Of a stretch of DNA of 35,741 nucleotides, positions 25,005 through 34,500 are shown one piece after another. The notes under the pieces were generated by a model that saw only the letters and a list, made by a program, of their open reading frames with translations, had not been told where the DNA came from and made no database searches. The stretch lies in contig CAIXNB010000142.1 in the NCBI GenBank assembly GCA_903920695.1, forward strand, positions 1-35,741. The letters are read 5' to 3'. The DNA is from an uncultured beta proteobacterium (lineage in GTDB: Bacteria > Pseudomonadota > Gammaproteobacteria > Burkholderiales > Burkholderiaceae_C). Each line of letters opens with the position of its first letter. Position 1 is the stretch's first letter. A program made the position numbers and the translations under genes.

Positions 25005-26444
25005 CTATTTGGCCGCTGTCAACAGGTATTCCAACAACAGCGCCACAGGGCGTCCGGTCGCCCCTTTGGCCGCGCCACTTTTCCAGGCAGTGCCGGCGAT
25101 GTCCAGATGGGCCCAAGCAAACTTGGCCGCGAAACGCTGCAAAAATTTGGCTGCCGTGATGGCGCCTCCTTGGCGACCGGCGACATTGGCAACATCGGCG
25201 AAGTTGCTCTTGAGTCCTTCGGCGTAGTCATCGTCGAGCGGCATGCGCCAACACAGATCGGTTGAGGACTCGCCCGCCAGCACCAGGGCGGCGGCCAGTT
25301 CATCGTTGCTGGAGAACAGACCGCTGCGCACGCCGCCCAGGGCGATCATGCAAGCACCGGTCAGTGTGGCGATGTCCACCACCGCACGCGGTTTGAAGCG
25401 TTCGGCATAGGTCAGGGCGTCACACAAAACCAGCCGACCTTCGGCATCGGTGTTGAGAATCTCAATGGTCTGGCCACTCATGCTGGTGACGACGTCGCCC
25501 GGTTTGATGGCCCGTCCGCCCGACAGATTCTCGCAAGCCGGAATCAGGCCAACCACATTGATGGCCGGCTGCAGGTCCGCCAGCGCGTGAAAGACGCCGA
25601 GCACGCTGGCGGCGCCGGACATGTCGAACTTCATCTCGTCCATCTCGGGTGCCGGCTTCAAGGAAATGCCGCCGCTATCGAAGGTGATGCCTTTGCCGAT
25701 CAAAACCGTCGGTGCCTCAGTCTTTGCAGCGCCCGTGTACCGCAGCACGATGAAGCGCAAGGGCTCGTCCGTTCCCTGCGCCACCGCCATGAAGGAGCCC
25801 ATGGCCAACTTGGCAACCTCCTTCGGTCCGAGCACCTCGCACTCGATGTTGTGCAGTTTGGCCAGCGATTTGGCTGCCCCCGCCAGCAGCGTCGGCGTGG
25901 CGTGGTTGGCCGGCCGATTTGCCCATTCCTTGGCGTACTCGATACCGGCCACGGCCGCGACGGCCTGAACAAAAACCGACTTGAGCCGAGCGACCGTCGG
26001 CAATGCGATAACGACGCGCTGAATCAACCTGGGCTCGCCTTTGGATTTGGTGCTGGTATAGACATAGCTGGCCTCGGCCACGGCCATGATGGCGCTACGC
26101 AGCGCGCGTTCATCGGGCATGGCGGAAAAGCAGATCGCCAGCTTTTTCGCGGGGCTTGACTTGACGGCTGCCACGGCCGCCGCAACGCCTTGGCGCATCT
26201 CCCTGGCCGTCCCATCACCAACGCTGGCCAGCACCACACGCGTGGCGCCAATACCAGCCGGGCGATACAGTTGCAACAACTTGCCGGCCTTGGTCTCCAG
26301 ATCGCCAGCCTTCAAGGCCTGTGCGACGAGGCCGGACAAAACATCTATTCCCGGCTTGAACGAGGCTTGCAACAACACGATCAATGCATCACATTTCTCG
26401 GCAGCCGCACCGGCCAGATCAAATGTCTTGAGTTCAAAGTTCAT
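25005..26444 (-). CDS. pepA: Leucyl aminopeptidase (M17)
   Basis: 479-residue cytosolic metallopeptidase of family M17, which removes N-terminal residues from peptides; in E. coli PepA also binds DNA. Metal ligands are visible at Lys251 and Asp256 (GKGITFDSGG), Asp274, and Asp333/Glu335 in the signature NTDAEGRL (331-338). The C-terminal domain is complete. The ATG at 26444 begins MNFELKTFDL; an upstream TTG at 26459 is an unlikely alternative. It heads the minus-strand pepA-holC-small-protein operon and is divergent from lptF. Confidence 0.95.
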   Translation of the reverse strand: MNFELKTFDLAGAAAEKCDALIVLLQASFKPGIDVLSGLVAQALKAGDLETKAGKLLQLYRPAGIGATRVVLASVGDGTAREMRQGVAAAVAAVKSSPAKKLAICFSAMPDERALRSAIMAVAEASYVYTSTKSKGEPRLIQRVVIALPTVARLKSVFVQAVAAVAGIEYAKEWANRPANHATPTLLAGAAKSLAKLHNIECEVLGPKEVAKLAMGSFMAVAQGTDEPLRFIVLRYTGAAKTEAPTVLIGKGITFDSGGISLKPAPEMDEMKFDMSGAASVLGVFHALADLQPAINVVGLIPACENLSGGRAIKPGDVVTSMSGQTIEILNTDAEGRLVLCDALTYAERFKPRAVVDIATLTGACMIALGGVRSGLFSSNDELAAALVLAGESSTDLCWRMPLDDDYAEGLKSNFADVANVAGRQGGAITAAKFLQRFAAKFAWAHLDIAGTAWKSGAAKGATGRPVALLLEYLLTAAK

Positions 26445-26570
26445 AATTGGTCTTTTCAATCAGTTGAGGATGGTGCGGAACTGGCCGCTGCGCAACAGTG
26501 CCAGCGCCCGCAAATTTTAATCAGTGAACGACAGGGCCCACTCAGCAGCGGACTGACCCGCAAGACGCCA

Positions 26571-27689
26571 ATGCTATTCCATTCTTCAATCCGACAAGAA
26601 CTTGCACGCAGTTTCGGTGCCACGCTGGTGGTGCTGGCGACGGTTGTCATGACCATGACCCTGATCCGCACGCTCGGCCAGGCTTCGCGCGGCAGCTTCA
26701 ACCCTTCGGACGTCACGCTGGTGATGGGCTACACCGTGCTCGCCTACATGCCGACTATCCTCACCATGAGCCTGTTCATTTCCATCTTTGCCACCTTGTC
26801 GCGTATGTACCGCGACAGCGAGATGGTGATCTGGTTCACCAGTGGACGCGGTCTGTCCTCATTTCTGAAGCCCTTGTTCCAGTTTGCCTGGCCCGTGCTG
26901 CTGGTGGTCATGGCGCTGGCGCTGCTGGTGCTGCCGTGGTCGAACCAGCGCATTGAAATTCTGAAAGACCAGTACGAGAAACGGGGCGATATCGAGCGCG
27001 TTGAACCCGGTCAGTTCCAGGAGTCGGCCGGCGGCACACGGGTGTTTTTCGTGGAAAAGGACGCCAGCGGCAAAACCTCTGGCTCCAATGTCTTCATTGC
27101 GACCAGTGAGAATGGCAAGGAAACCATCACATCGGCGCGCAGCGGGCGCATTCAGCGCGAGGCGCAGAACCGCTTTCTGCTGCTGAACAATGGCCAGCGC
27201 CTTGAGAATCCGATCGGTAACAAGGGTGAACTCAAGATCAGTGAGTTCGACGAGTACCGTATCCAGGTCGGCCAGGATATTCTGGGCAACACAGACGAGT
27301 TCATCCCGGTCAACACGCGGCCTACAGCCTACCTGTTCAATAACCTGACGCTGCCCAACCTGGCCGAGCTGTCCTGGCGCATCGGCTTGGTTCTGGCAGC
27401 GTTCAACTTTGTCATCCTCGGCATTCCGGTCTCCAGTGTCAATCCGCGCATCGGGCGCAGTTTCAACCTGGTCTTTTCGCTCTTCGCCTTCATCCTCTAC
27501 AACAATCTATTGAATCTGGGCCAGAACTGGATTGCCACCGGTCAGTTCAGCTTTGGCGGCTTCATGCTGAGCCTGCACGGCGGTGCACTGGCCCTGGGCC
27601 TGTGCTGGCTCGCCAAGGCCCATAACAACTGGACCCTGCGTTCGCTGGCCGGCCTGCGCACGGCCCTGTCACGAAAGCGCCCGTCTTGA
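26571..27689 (+). CDS. lptF: LPS export permease LptF
   Basis: 372-residue inner-membrane protein of the LptBFG complex, which pulls lipopolysaccharide out of the inner membrane towards the Lpt bridge. It begins MLFHSSIRQELARSFGATLV, has three N-terminal helices, a periplasmic beta-jellyroll part (about residues 130-260), and three C-terminal helices including FNFVILGIPVSS. The divergent pepA gene is the usual neighbour. The frame runs on upstream into antisense pepA, but only the ATG at 26571 suits the family. Confidence 0.93.
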   Translation: MLFHSSIRQELARSFGATLVVLATVVMTMTLIRTLGQASRGSFNPSDVTLVMGYTVLAYMPTILTMSLFISIFATLSRMYRDSEMVIWFTSGRGLSSFLKPLFQFAWPVLLVVMALALLVLPWSNQRIEILKDQYEKRGDIERVEPGQFQESAGGTRVFFVEKDASGKTSGSNVFIATSENGKETITSARSGRIQREAQNRFLLLNNGQRLENPIGNKGELKISEFDEYRIQVGQDILGNTDEFIPVNTRPTAYLFNNLTLPNLAELSWRIGLVLAAFNFVILGIPVSSVNPRIGRSFNLVFSLFAFILYNNLLNLGQNWIATGQFSFGGFMLSLHGGALALGLCWLAKAHNNWTLRSLAGLRTALSRKRPS

Positions 27690-28792
27690 AAACCATTCGA
27701 CGCCTGATCTATGGCGAGGTCCTGTCTGCCGTGGGTTTCGTCACGCTGTGCTTTCTTTCACTGTTTTTCTTTTTTGACGTCGTCGAAGAAATCCAGTCGA
27801 TCGGCCGTGCCGGTGCGGGTCAATACCAGATCATCCAGGCCCTGACGTTTGTCGCGCTGATGATTCCGAGCCATCTCTATGAATTGCTGCCGATTGCCGT
27901 TCTCATCGGCACCATCTTTGTCATGGCGCGTTTTGCCCAGACCTCGCAGTACACCATCCTGCGAACCAGCGGGCTCGGGCCCGGACGGGCGCTCAAAACC
28001 CTGCTCTGGCTCGGTGCCGTCTTTGTGCTGTTGACCTTTGTCCTGGGCGACTACATTTCGCCGGCGGCGGACCGCAGCGGCCAACTGCTCAAGGCGCGCT
28101 ACCAAGGCGTCATCACGATCGGCCATACGGGTGCCTGGCTCAAGGAAAAGCAGCGCCATTCGCAGTTCGCCGTCAATATCAACGCGTTGGATTCGGACGG
28201 CAGCATGCGCGGCGTGCGCATCTTCGAGTTCGACAGCCAGGGTTTCCTGATCTCCATGATGCAAGCCGAAACGGCCACGCACGGCCCGGACGACGCGTGG
28301 CGCCTCAGGCGCATGGTGCGCACCGAGTTCCCAGCACGCAACACCGAGAACCCACGCATCGAACGCACCCAGCTGGACGACTTCCGCTGGCCCAACGAGA
28401 TCAGCGCGGAAATGGTGTCGGCGGCGCTGCTCAAACCTGAGCGCATGAGCACCTATGACCTGTTTCAATACATCCGTCATCTGGACGCCAACCAGCAGAG
28501 CGCGCAGCGTTACGAAATCGAATTCTGGAAGAAAGTGTTCTACCCGCTGAGTTGCCTGGTCATGGTGGTGCTGGCGCTGCCTTTCGCCTACCTGCATTTC
28601 CGCTCCGGCGGCATCACTGGCTATGTGTTTGGCGGGGTCATGGCCGGCATCAGCTTCTTTTTGCTCAACAACGTCTTCGGCTACATCGGTGAAATGCAGA
28701 ACTGGCAACCCTGGCTCACGGCTGCGCTACCCGGCCTGATCTATTCGCTGCTGTCGTTGACTGCGTTTGGCTGGCTGGTGCTGCGACGATGA
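27686..28792 (+). CDS. lptG: LPS export permease LptG (TTG start)
   Basis: 368-residue partner of LptF. The N-terminus KTIRRLIYGEVLSAVGFVT, the SHLYELLPIAVLIGTIF helix and the C-terminal YPLSCLVMVVLALPFAYLHF are typical. The start is a TTG at 27686 that overlaps the lptF stop (TTGA). No ATG or GTG lies near the start of homology, so this rare start and coupled translation are well supported. Its stop overlaps the next gene's ATG (ATGA). Confidence 0.92.
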   Translation: MKTIRRLIYGEVLSAVGFVTLCFLSLFFFFDVVEEIQSIGRAGAGQYQIIQALTFVALMIPSHLYELLPIAVLIGTIFVMARFAQTSQYTILRTSGLGPGRALKTLLWLGAVFVLLTFVLGDYISPAADRSGQLLKARYQGVITIGHTGAWLKEKQRHSQFAVNINALDSDGSMRGVRIFEFDSQGFLISMMQAETATHGPDDAWRLRRMVRTEFPARNTENPRIERTQLDDFRWPNEISAEMVSAALLKPERMSTYDLFQYIRHLDANQQSAQRYEIEFWKKVFYPLSCLVMVVLALPFAYLHFRSGGITGYVFGGVMAGISFFLLNNVFGYIGEMQNWQPWLTAALPGLIYSLLSLTAFGWLVLRR

Positions 28793-29196
28793 GTTTGCCA
28801 ACAGCTCAAGCCAGTCCGGACCTGGCAGCGACCGGTGCGGCGCGCGGCACCATCCTGCTGGCGCATGGCTCACGCGACCCCTTGTGGAAGCAGCCGATTG
28901 AGGCGGTGGCCTGCCACATCCGCAAAATCGCGCCAACCATGGCGGTGCGCTGCGCCTATCTGGAGGCAACGGTGCCGGATCTGGCCAGCAGCGCGGCCGA
29001 ACTGGCGGACCTGGGCGTCGCCGCCATCACAATCGTGCCCTTGTTCATCGGTGTGGGCAAACACGCGCGCGAGGACTTGCCCGTTCTGCTCGCCACCTTG
29101 CGCGTCCGCCATCCTCAGATTGCGTTCGACCTGCGGCCATCCCTCGGTGAAGAGCCACAGATCATCGAATTGATCGCCCAAATTTCTATCTCCTGA
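28789..29196 (+). CDS. cbiX: Sirohydrochlorin chelatase-like protein (short CbiX/SirB type)
   Basis: 135-residue single-domain CbiX-type chelatase. These insert iron or cobalt into sirohydrochlorin, giving siroheme or a cobalamin precursor. His26 in LLAHGSRD and His92 in PLFIGVGKHAREDLPVLL are the two metal-site histidines. It starts inside the lptG stop. A CysB-type regulator follows after 64 bases, and siroheme is the cofactor of sulfite reductase, so iron and siroheme are the more likely products. B12 uptake by the btu operon does not need this step. Confidence 0.87.
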   Translation: MSLPTAQASPDLAATGAARGTILLAHGSRDPLWKQPIEAVACHIRKIAPTMAVRCAYLEATVPDLASSAAELADLGVAAITIVPLFIGVGKHAREDLPVLLATLRVRHPQIAFDLRPSLGEEPQIIELIAQISIS

Positions 29197-29233
29197 GCAG
29201 GCTCGGTGATTGATTATGCGATTGAGGCATAAT

Positions 29234-29257
29234 AAATTTCACTGTTAGCTGAAATTT
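29234..29257. promoter_or_regulatory. Palindrome directly before the CysB-like gene
   Basis: AAATTTC (29234-29240), ten bases, GAAATTT (29251-29257) is a perfect inverted repeat ending 3 bases before the start codon. It takes the place of a Shine-Dalgarno. It could be the site for autoregulation by the LysR-type product, or an mRNA hairpin that covers the start. Confidence 0.5.
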
Positions 29258-29260
29258 GGC

Positions 29261-30214
29261 ATGAACTTACATCAATTCCGTTTTGTCCAGGAAGCCGTGC
29301 GGCGCGACCTCAATCTGACCGAAGCCGCCAAGGCGTTGCATACATCCCAACCCGGCGTCTCCAAGGCCATCATCGAACTGGAAGAAGAACTCGGCATCGA
29401 GATTTTTGCCCGGCATGGCAAGCGTCTGAAGCGCGTTACCGAACCCGGCCAATTGGTCCTCAAGAGCATCGAGCTGATCCTGCGCGAAATTGGAAATCTC
29501 AAACGCATCGGCGAGCAGTACAGCGCCGAGGACAGCGGCACGCTGTCGATCGCCACCACCCACACGCAAGCGCGCTACGTACTACCGGCGCCAGTCGCCA
29601 AATTGCGCCTGACCTACCCCAAGATCAACATCAGCCTGCACCAGGGCTCACCGGATCAGGTGGCGCGCATGTTGATTGACGAAGTAGCGGAGATCGGCAT
29701 CGCCACCGAGTCCCTCTCGGGCTATGCCGAACTCGTCACCTTGCCATGCTATGAATGGCAGCACGTGCTGGTGCTGCCGGTTGGCCACCCGCTGTGCCAA
29801 AAGGAGCACATCACGCTTGAAGACATCGCACGCGAACCCCTGATCACCTACCACCCCGCCTACACCGGACGAACCAAGATCGACCATGCTTTCGCCACGC
29901 GCAAGCTGGAGCCACGCATTGCGCTGGAAGCAATCGACTCGGACGTGATCAAAACCTATGTGCGCCTGGGTCTGGGCATTGGCATCGCAGCCGAGATGTC
30001 GGTCACCGACGTGGTCGCGGACGGCGCCAAGAGCGATCTGGTGGTGCGCCCAGCCGGTCAACTGTTCGGCCAGAACGTGACCCGCGTCGCCTTCAAGCGC
30101 GGTGCCTACCTGCGCAACTTTGTCTACAACTTTGCTGAATTGCTCAGCGACCGTCTGAGCCGAATCCTGGTCGCCCGCGCCATGACCGGGCATGTGGATG
30201 ATTATGAGTTGTAA
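29261..30214 (+). CDS. cysB: LysR-family regulator of the CysB/Cbl type
   Basis: 317-residue LysR regulator. The winged helix-turn-helix covers NLTEAAKALHTSQPGVSKAIIELEEELG near residues 18-45, and the effector domain has the CysB-specific TTHTQARYVLP and ITYHPAYTGRTKIDHAF stretches. CysB controls sulfate assimilation and cysteine genes, with acetylserine as the inducer in enterics. Whether this copy is CysB or a close paralogue cannot be settled here. No cys structural genes lie within the window. A palindrome lies directly before the start. Confidence 0.92.
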   Translation: MNLHQFRFVQEAVRRDLNLTEAAKALHTSQPGVSKAIIELEEELGIEIFARHGKRLKRVTEPGQLVLKSIELILREIGNLKRIGEQYSAEDSGTLSIATTHTQARYVLPAPVAKLRLTYPKINISLHQGSPDQVARMLIDEVAEIGIATESLSGYAELVTLPCYEWQHVLVLPVGHPLCQKEHITLEDIAREPLITYHPAYTGRTKIDHAFATRKLEPRIALEAIDSDVIKTYVRLGLGIGIAAEMSVTDVVADGAKSDLVVRPAGQLFGQNVTRVAFKRGAYLRNFVYNFAELLSDRLSRILVARAMTGHVDDYEL

Positions 30215-30215
30215 A

Positions 30216-30370
30216 GCTTTGCGGGACAGACCGCAGGCGGCGCAGCCGACCAGCTCTGTCCCCAACACTTTAGGCTTTGCGGGACAGACCGCAGTGAAGC
30301 GGGGCTCTGTCCTCAACATTTTGACCTTGCGGGACAGACCGAAGCGAAGCGGAGATCAGTCCTCAAAACT
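30216..30370 (+). repeat. Three tandem GGGACAGA hairpin repeats (copies B, C, D)
   Basis: Left arms GGGACAGA start at 30223, 30281 and 30331 (steps of 58 and 50 bases), each preceded by TTGC. Right arms are TCTGTCCC at 30255, TCTGTCC at 30306 and a decayed TCAGTCC at 30356, followed by CAAC or CAAA. Between the arms an inner CCGC...GCGG stem is clearest in copy C. Together with copy A at 1381 this is a dispersed hairpin family. Copy D ends 19 bases before the aminotransferase start codon. Confidence 0.85.
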
Positions 30371-30381
30371 TTAAAACTGCC

Positions 30382-31554
30382 ATGCCCAACGAAAGACCCC
30401 CCACCCTGCAAAGCCGTCTGCCAAATGTCGGCACCACCATTTTCACCGTCATGTCGACGCTCGCAGCCGAAAAAAATGCGGTCAATCTGGGCCAGGGCTT
30501 TCCCGACTTCAACTGTGATCCAGCCCTGGTTGACGCGGTCACGCAGGCCATGCAAAAAGGCTTGAACCAGTACCCGCCGATGACCGGAGTGCCGCTGCTG
30601 CGCGAAGCCGTCGCGAGCAAGATCGAGGCGCTGTACGGCCACCGTTACAACGCGGCCAGCGAGATCACGATCACCGCCGGCGCCACGCAGGCCATCATCA
30701 CCACCATCCTGGCGGTTGTGCATCCGGGCGACGAGGTCATCGTGCTCGAGCCCTGTTACGACAGCTACGTGCCCAACATCGAGCTGGCCGGCGGCGTGAC
30801 GGTGCGCGTGCCTTTGACGCCCGGCACGTTCCGCCCCGATTTCGACAAAATCGCTGCCGCCATCACCCCTAAAACCCGCGCCATCCTGGTCAACTCGCCC
30901 CACAACCCAAGCGGCACAGTGTGGACAGCGCAGGACATGCTGCGCCTGCAAGACATATTGGCGCCGACCGAGGTGCTATTGATTTGCGACGAGGTCTATG
31001 AGCACATGGTGTTCGACGGCCAGCAGCACCAAAGCGCAGCACGCTTTCCCGGCCTGGCAGCACGCGCCTTCATCGTTTCGAGCTTTGGCAAGACCTACCA
31101 CGTGACCGGCTGGAAAGTCGGCTATGTGGCGGCGCCAGCCACCCTGACAACCGAATTCCGCAAGGTGCACCAGTTCAATGTCTTCACCGTCAACACACCA
31201 GTGCAATACGCACTGGCCGCGTACATGTTGGATGCCAAACCGTATCTCGAACTGGCTGCCTTCTACCAGCGCAAGCGCGACCTGTTCCGCGCCGGGCTTG
31301 CGCGCACCAAGTTCAAACTACTGCCGGGCGAAGGTACCTACTTCCAGTGCGTTGATATTTCCGGTCTTAGCGTGCCCGAGCGCAATCTACCCGAAGCCGA
31401 GTTCTGCCTCTGGTTGACGTCCGAGATCGGCGTCGCAGCGATTCCCTTGTCGGCCTTTTACGGCAATGGGTTCGATCAGCACGTGGTGCGCTTCTGCTTT
31501 GCCAAGAAGGACGAGACCCTCAACGCCGCCTTGCTGCGGCTGCAGGCGCTTTGA
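30382..31554 (+). CDS. Methionine/kynurenine-type PLP aminotransferase
   Basis: 390-residue class I aminotransferase, closest in pattern to the YbdL/kynurenine-oxoglutarate transaminase branch, which is active on methionine and aromatic amino acids. NLGQGFPDF (35-43), NQYPPMTGVPLLREAV (62-77), NSPHNPSGTVW (171-181), CDEVYEHMVF (202-211) and the cofactor lysine K237 in SSFGKTYHVTGWKVGY are visible. There is no Shine-Dalgarno; the leader is filled by three hairpin repeats. It ends 13 bases from the convergent hrpA stop. It may take part in methionine salvage or queuine-unrelated transamination; the substrate is inferred. Confidence 0.87.
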   Translation: MPNERPPTLQSRLPNVGTTIFTVMSTLAAEKNAVNLGQGFPDFNCDPALVDAVTQAMQKGLNQYPPMTGVPLLREAVASKIEALYGHRYNAASEITITAGATQAIITTILAVVHPGDEVIVLEPCYDSYVPNIELAGGVTVRVPLTPGTFRPDFDKIAAAITPKTRAILVNSPHNPSGTVWTAQDMLRLQDILAPTEVLLICDEVYEHMVFDGQQHQSAARFPGLAARAFIVSSFGKTYHVTGWKVGYVAAPATLTTEFRKVHQFNVFTVNTPVQYALAAYMLDAKPYLELAAFYQRKRDLFRAGLARTKFKLLPGEGTYFQCVDISGLSVPERNLPEAEFCLWLTSEIGVAAIPLSAFYGNGFDQHVVRFCFAKKDETLNAALLRLQAL

Positions 31555-31567
31555 CCCGACGCCAGGG

Positions 31568-34500
31568 TCAGAGCAACTGAGCCCAGGCTTTATCGAGTCG
31601 CTTGACGCTGACCGGCTGCGGCGTGCGCAGTTCCTGCGCGAAAAAACTCACGCGCAATTCCTCCAGCAGCCAGCGGAACTCTTGCATGCGCTCGTCAACG
31701 ATGCCCTTGCGCTCGGCCACCAGACGCCAGTAGCGCTGTTCCAGCGGGCGCAGTTCAGCCAGACGGGCCGCATCACGCGCGGGATCGGCGCGGTACTTGT
31801 CGAGCCGCGCCGTGATCGCCTTGAGGTAGCGCGCAAAGTGCTGCAACGGTCCCCAGGGTGAGTTGGCGAGGAAGCGCTTGGGCATCAGGCGCGCCAGTTG
31901 CTGGGCCACGTCGGCCGTGGCTTCAGGCGCGTTGCGCGTGTCCTTGAGCTTGCGCGCCGCACTGGCGTATTCGAGCAAAATAGCGCCCGCCAGACGTGCC
32001 ACTTCATTGGCAATCAGCGTCAGGCGACCTCGGCCCTCCTCAATGCGGCGTTTGAAATCGAATTCGTTGCTCGGCAAGGGGTCGAGCAGAAAGGCCCGGT
32101 CCAGCGCCACGCTCACAATCTGTTCGCGCAACTCCTCGATGGTGCCGCCACCCGCCTCATCGGCCGACTTACCCACCTGCACAAAGGTGATCGCCATCTT
32201 CTGCAGGTCGGGAATGTTCTTCTCAAGGTACTTGAGCGCGTCCTTGATCTGCAGCGAGAACAGGCGGCGCAGGCCAGCACGGTGCTTGGCAGCCGCCACA
32301 TCGGGTTCATCAAAGACCTCGATCAGCACGGCGTCGCCAGCGTCGATCAAACCGGGATAGCCAATCAGGGTCTGACCGCCCTTTTGAATCTCCAGCAGCT
32401 CCGGCAACTCGCCAAAGGTCCAGGCGGTGTAGCGCTGACCGGCGGGCGCGGCTGCCGATGTCGTCTTCACGCCAGTGCCTGCCGCTGCCACGGTGCCAGC
32501 TGGCGGCGCAGCCTGCTTCGGTGTTGGCGCGGCTGCGGCATTGCTTGCCAGCTTGAGGCCGGCCAGCGCCTGAAATGCACCACGCGCCTGGGCCCCGAGT
32601 TCGGCTTTCAGCGCACCGAGGTTGCGCCCCTGCCCCAACTGGCGACCGTGTTCGTCCACCACGCGAAAGTTCATGAAGAAGTGCGGGCTCAGCATGTCGA
32701 CCTTGATGTCGGCTCGCACCACGTCGAGTGAGGTCGCCTGGCGCACCAGCTTCAGCACGGCATCAACCAGCGAGCCATAGCCGAAGACGGCAGGCTCACC
32801 AAGCGCCAGCGCCATCTTGCTGGCTGTATCCGGCAAGGGCACAAGCCGCGAACGCGGCCGCTGATGCAAGGTTTTGAGCAGCGCCTGAACCTTATCTTTG
32901 AGCATGCCCGGCACCAGCCACTCGCAACGCTCCTCATTGACCTGGTTCAGCACAAACAGCGGTACCGACGCTGTCAACCCGTCCTTGGCGTCCCCCGGTT
33001 CGTGCAGGTAAGTGGCGGCGCAATCGATGCCACCCAGACGCAGCGTCTTCGGGAACGACTGGGTCGTGATACCGGCCGCCTCATGGCGCATCAGTTCATC
33101 GAGCGTGAGCAGCAAGAGATTGGGCTGCTTCTTGATTTCCTCGCGGTACCAGTTCTCGAAACTGTAGGCACTGCAGACATCGGCGGGCAACTGCTGGTCG
33201 TAGAAGGCGTAAATCAGTTCCTCGTCCACCAGCACGTCCTGCCGGCGTGCCTTGTGCTCCATGTCTTCCACTTGGCGGATCAGCCGCTGGTTGGCAGCGA
33301 GAAAGGGCAGTTTGGTCTCCCACTGCCCGGCCACCAGCGCTTCGCGGATGAAGATCTCGCGCGCCGCCACGCCATCGACGCGGCCGAAGTTAACGCGTCG
33401 CCCGCCGTAGATCACGATGCCGTACAGCGTGGCGCGCTCCAGCGCCACGACCTCGCCAGCCTTTTTCTCCCAATGCGGATCGAGCAACTGCTTCTTGAGC
33501 AGATGCCCAGCCACTTGCTCCAGCCACTGCGGTTCGATATTGGCAATGCCACGCCCGAACAGGCGCGTGGTCTCAACCAGTTCCGCCGCCACCACCCAGC
33601 GCCCCGGCTTCTTGCTCAGGTGTGCACCCGGATGGGCAAAAAACTTGATACCGCGCGCACCGAGATACTCGCCCTGATTCGCCTCGACCTCGACCTTGCA
33701 GCCGATGTTGCCCAGCAGCCCGGACAGCATCGACAAGTGCAGTTGCTCGTAACTCGCCGGTGCCGTATTCAAACGCCATTTGTGCTCGGCCACGACCGTG
33801 TGCAACTGCGAGTGGATGTCGCGCCACTCGCGCACGCGCCGGATATTGACGAAGTTCTGCCGCAACAACTGCTCGTACTGGCGGTTTGACAATTTATGTT
33901 GTCCTTCACCGCCCTTGCCGTCGTTAATCCATTTCCACAGCTTCAGATAGCCGCTGAATTCGCTCTTCTCGTCGTCGAACTTGACGTGCGCCTGATCGGC
34001 CTGGGTCTGCGCCTCCATCGGTCGATCCCGCACGTCCTGCACGCTGAGCGCCGCCGCAATCACCAGCACCTCGTCGAGCGCGCTACGCGTACGCGCTTCC
34101 AGGATCATGCGTCCGACTCGCGGGTCCAGCGGCAGGCGCGCCAGTTCAGTGCCCATAGCGGTCAACTCGTTGGCCTCACCCACCGCGCCCAATTCGGTCA
34201 GCAACTGGTAGCCATCGGCGATGGCGCGCCCGGAGGGACGTTCGAGGAATGGAAACTCCTCAACGCCACCAAGGTGCAGCGACTTCATGCGCAAGATAAC
34301 GCCAGCAAGCGAACTGCGCAGGATCTCGGGATCGGTGAAACGCGGTCGGCCGTCGAAGTCCTTCTGCTCATAAAGGCGGATGCAAATGCCGTTGGCAACG
34401 CGGCCGCAGCGCCCGGCGCGCTGATTCGCAGAGGACTGGCTGATCGGCTCGACCAGCAACTGCTCGACCTTACTGCGAAAGCTGTAACGCTTCATGCGCG

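Noticed and set aside
27758..28708. Open frame of 316 codons antisense to lptG
   Set aside because: It is a shadow of a well-supported gene, without start signals.
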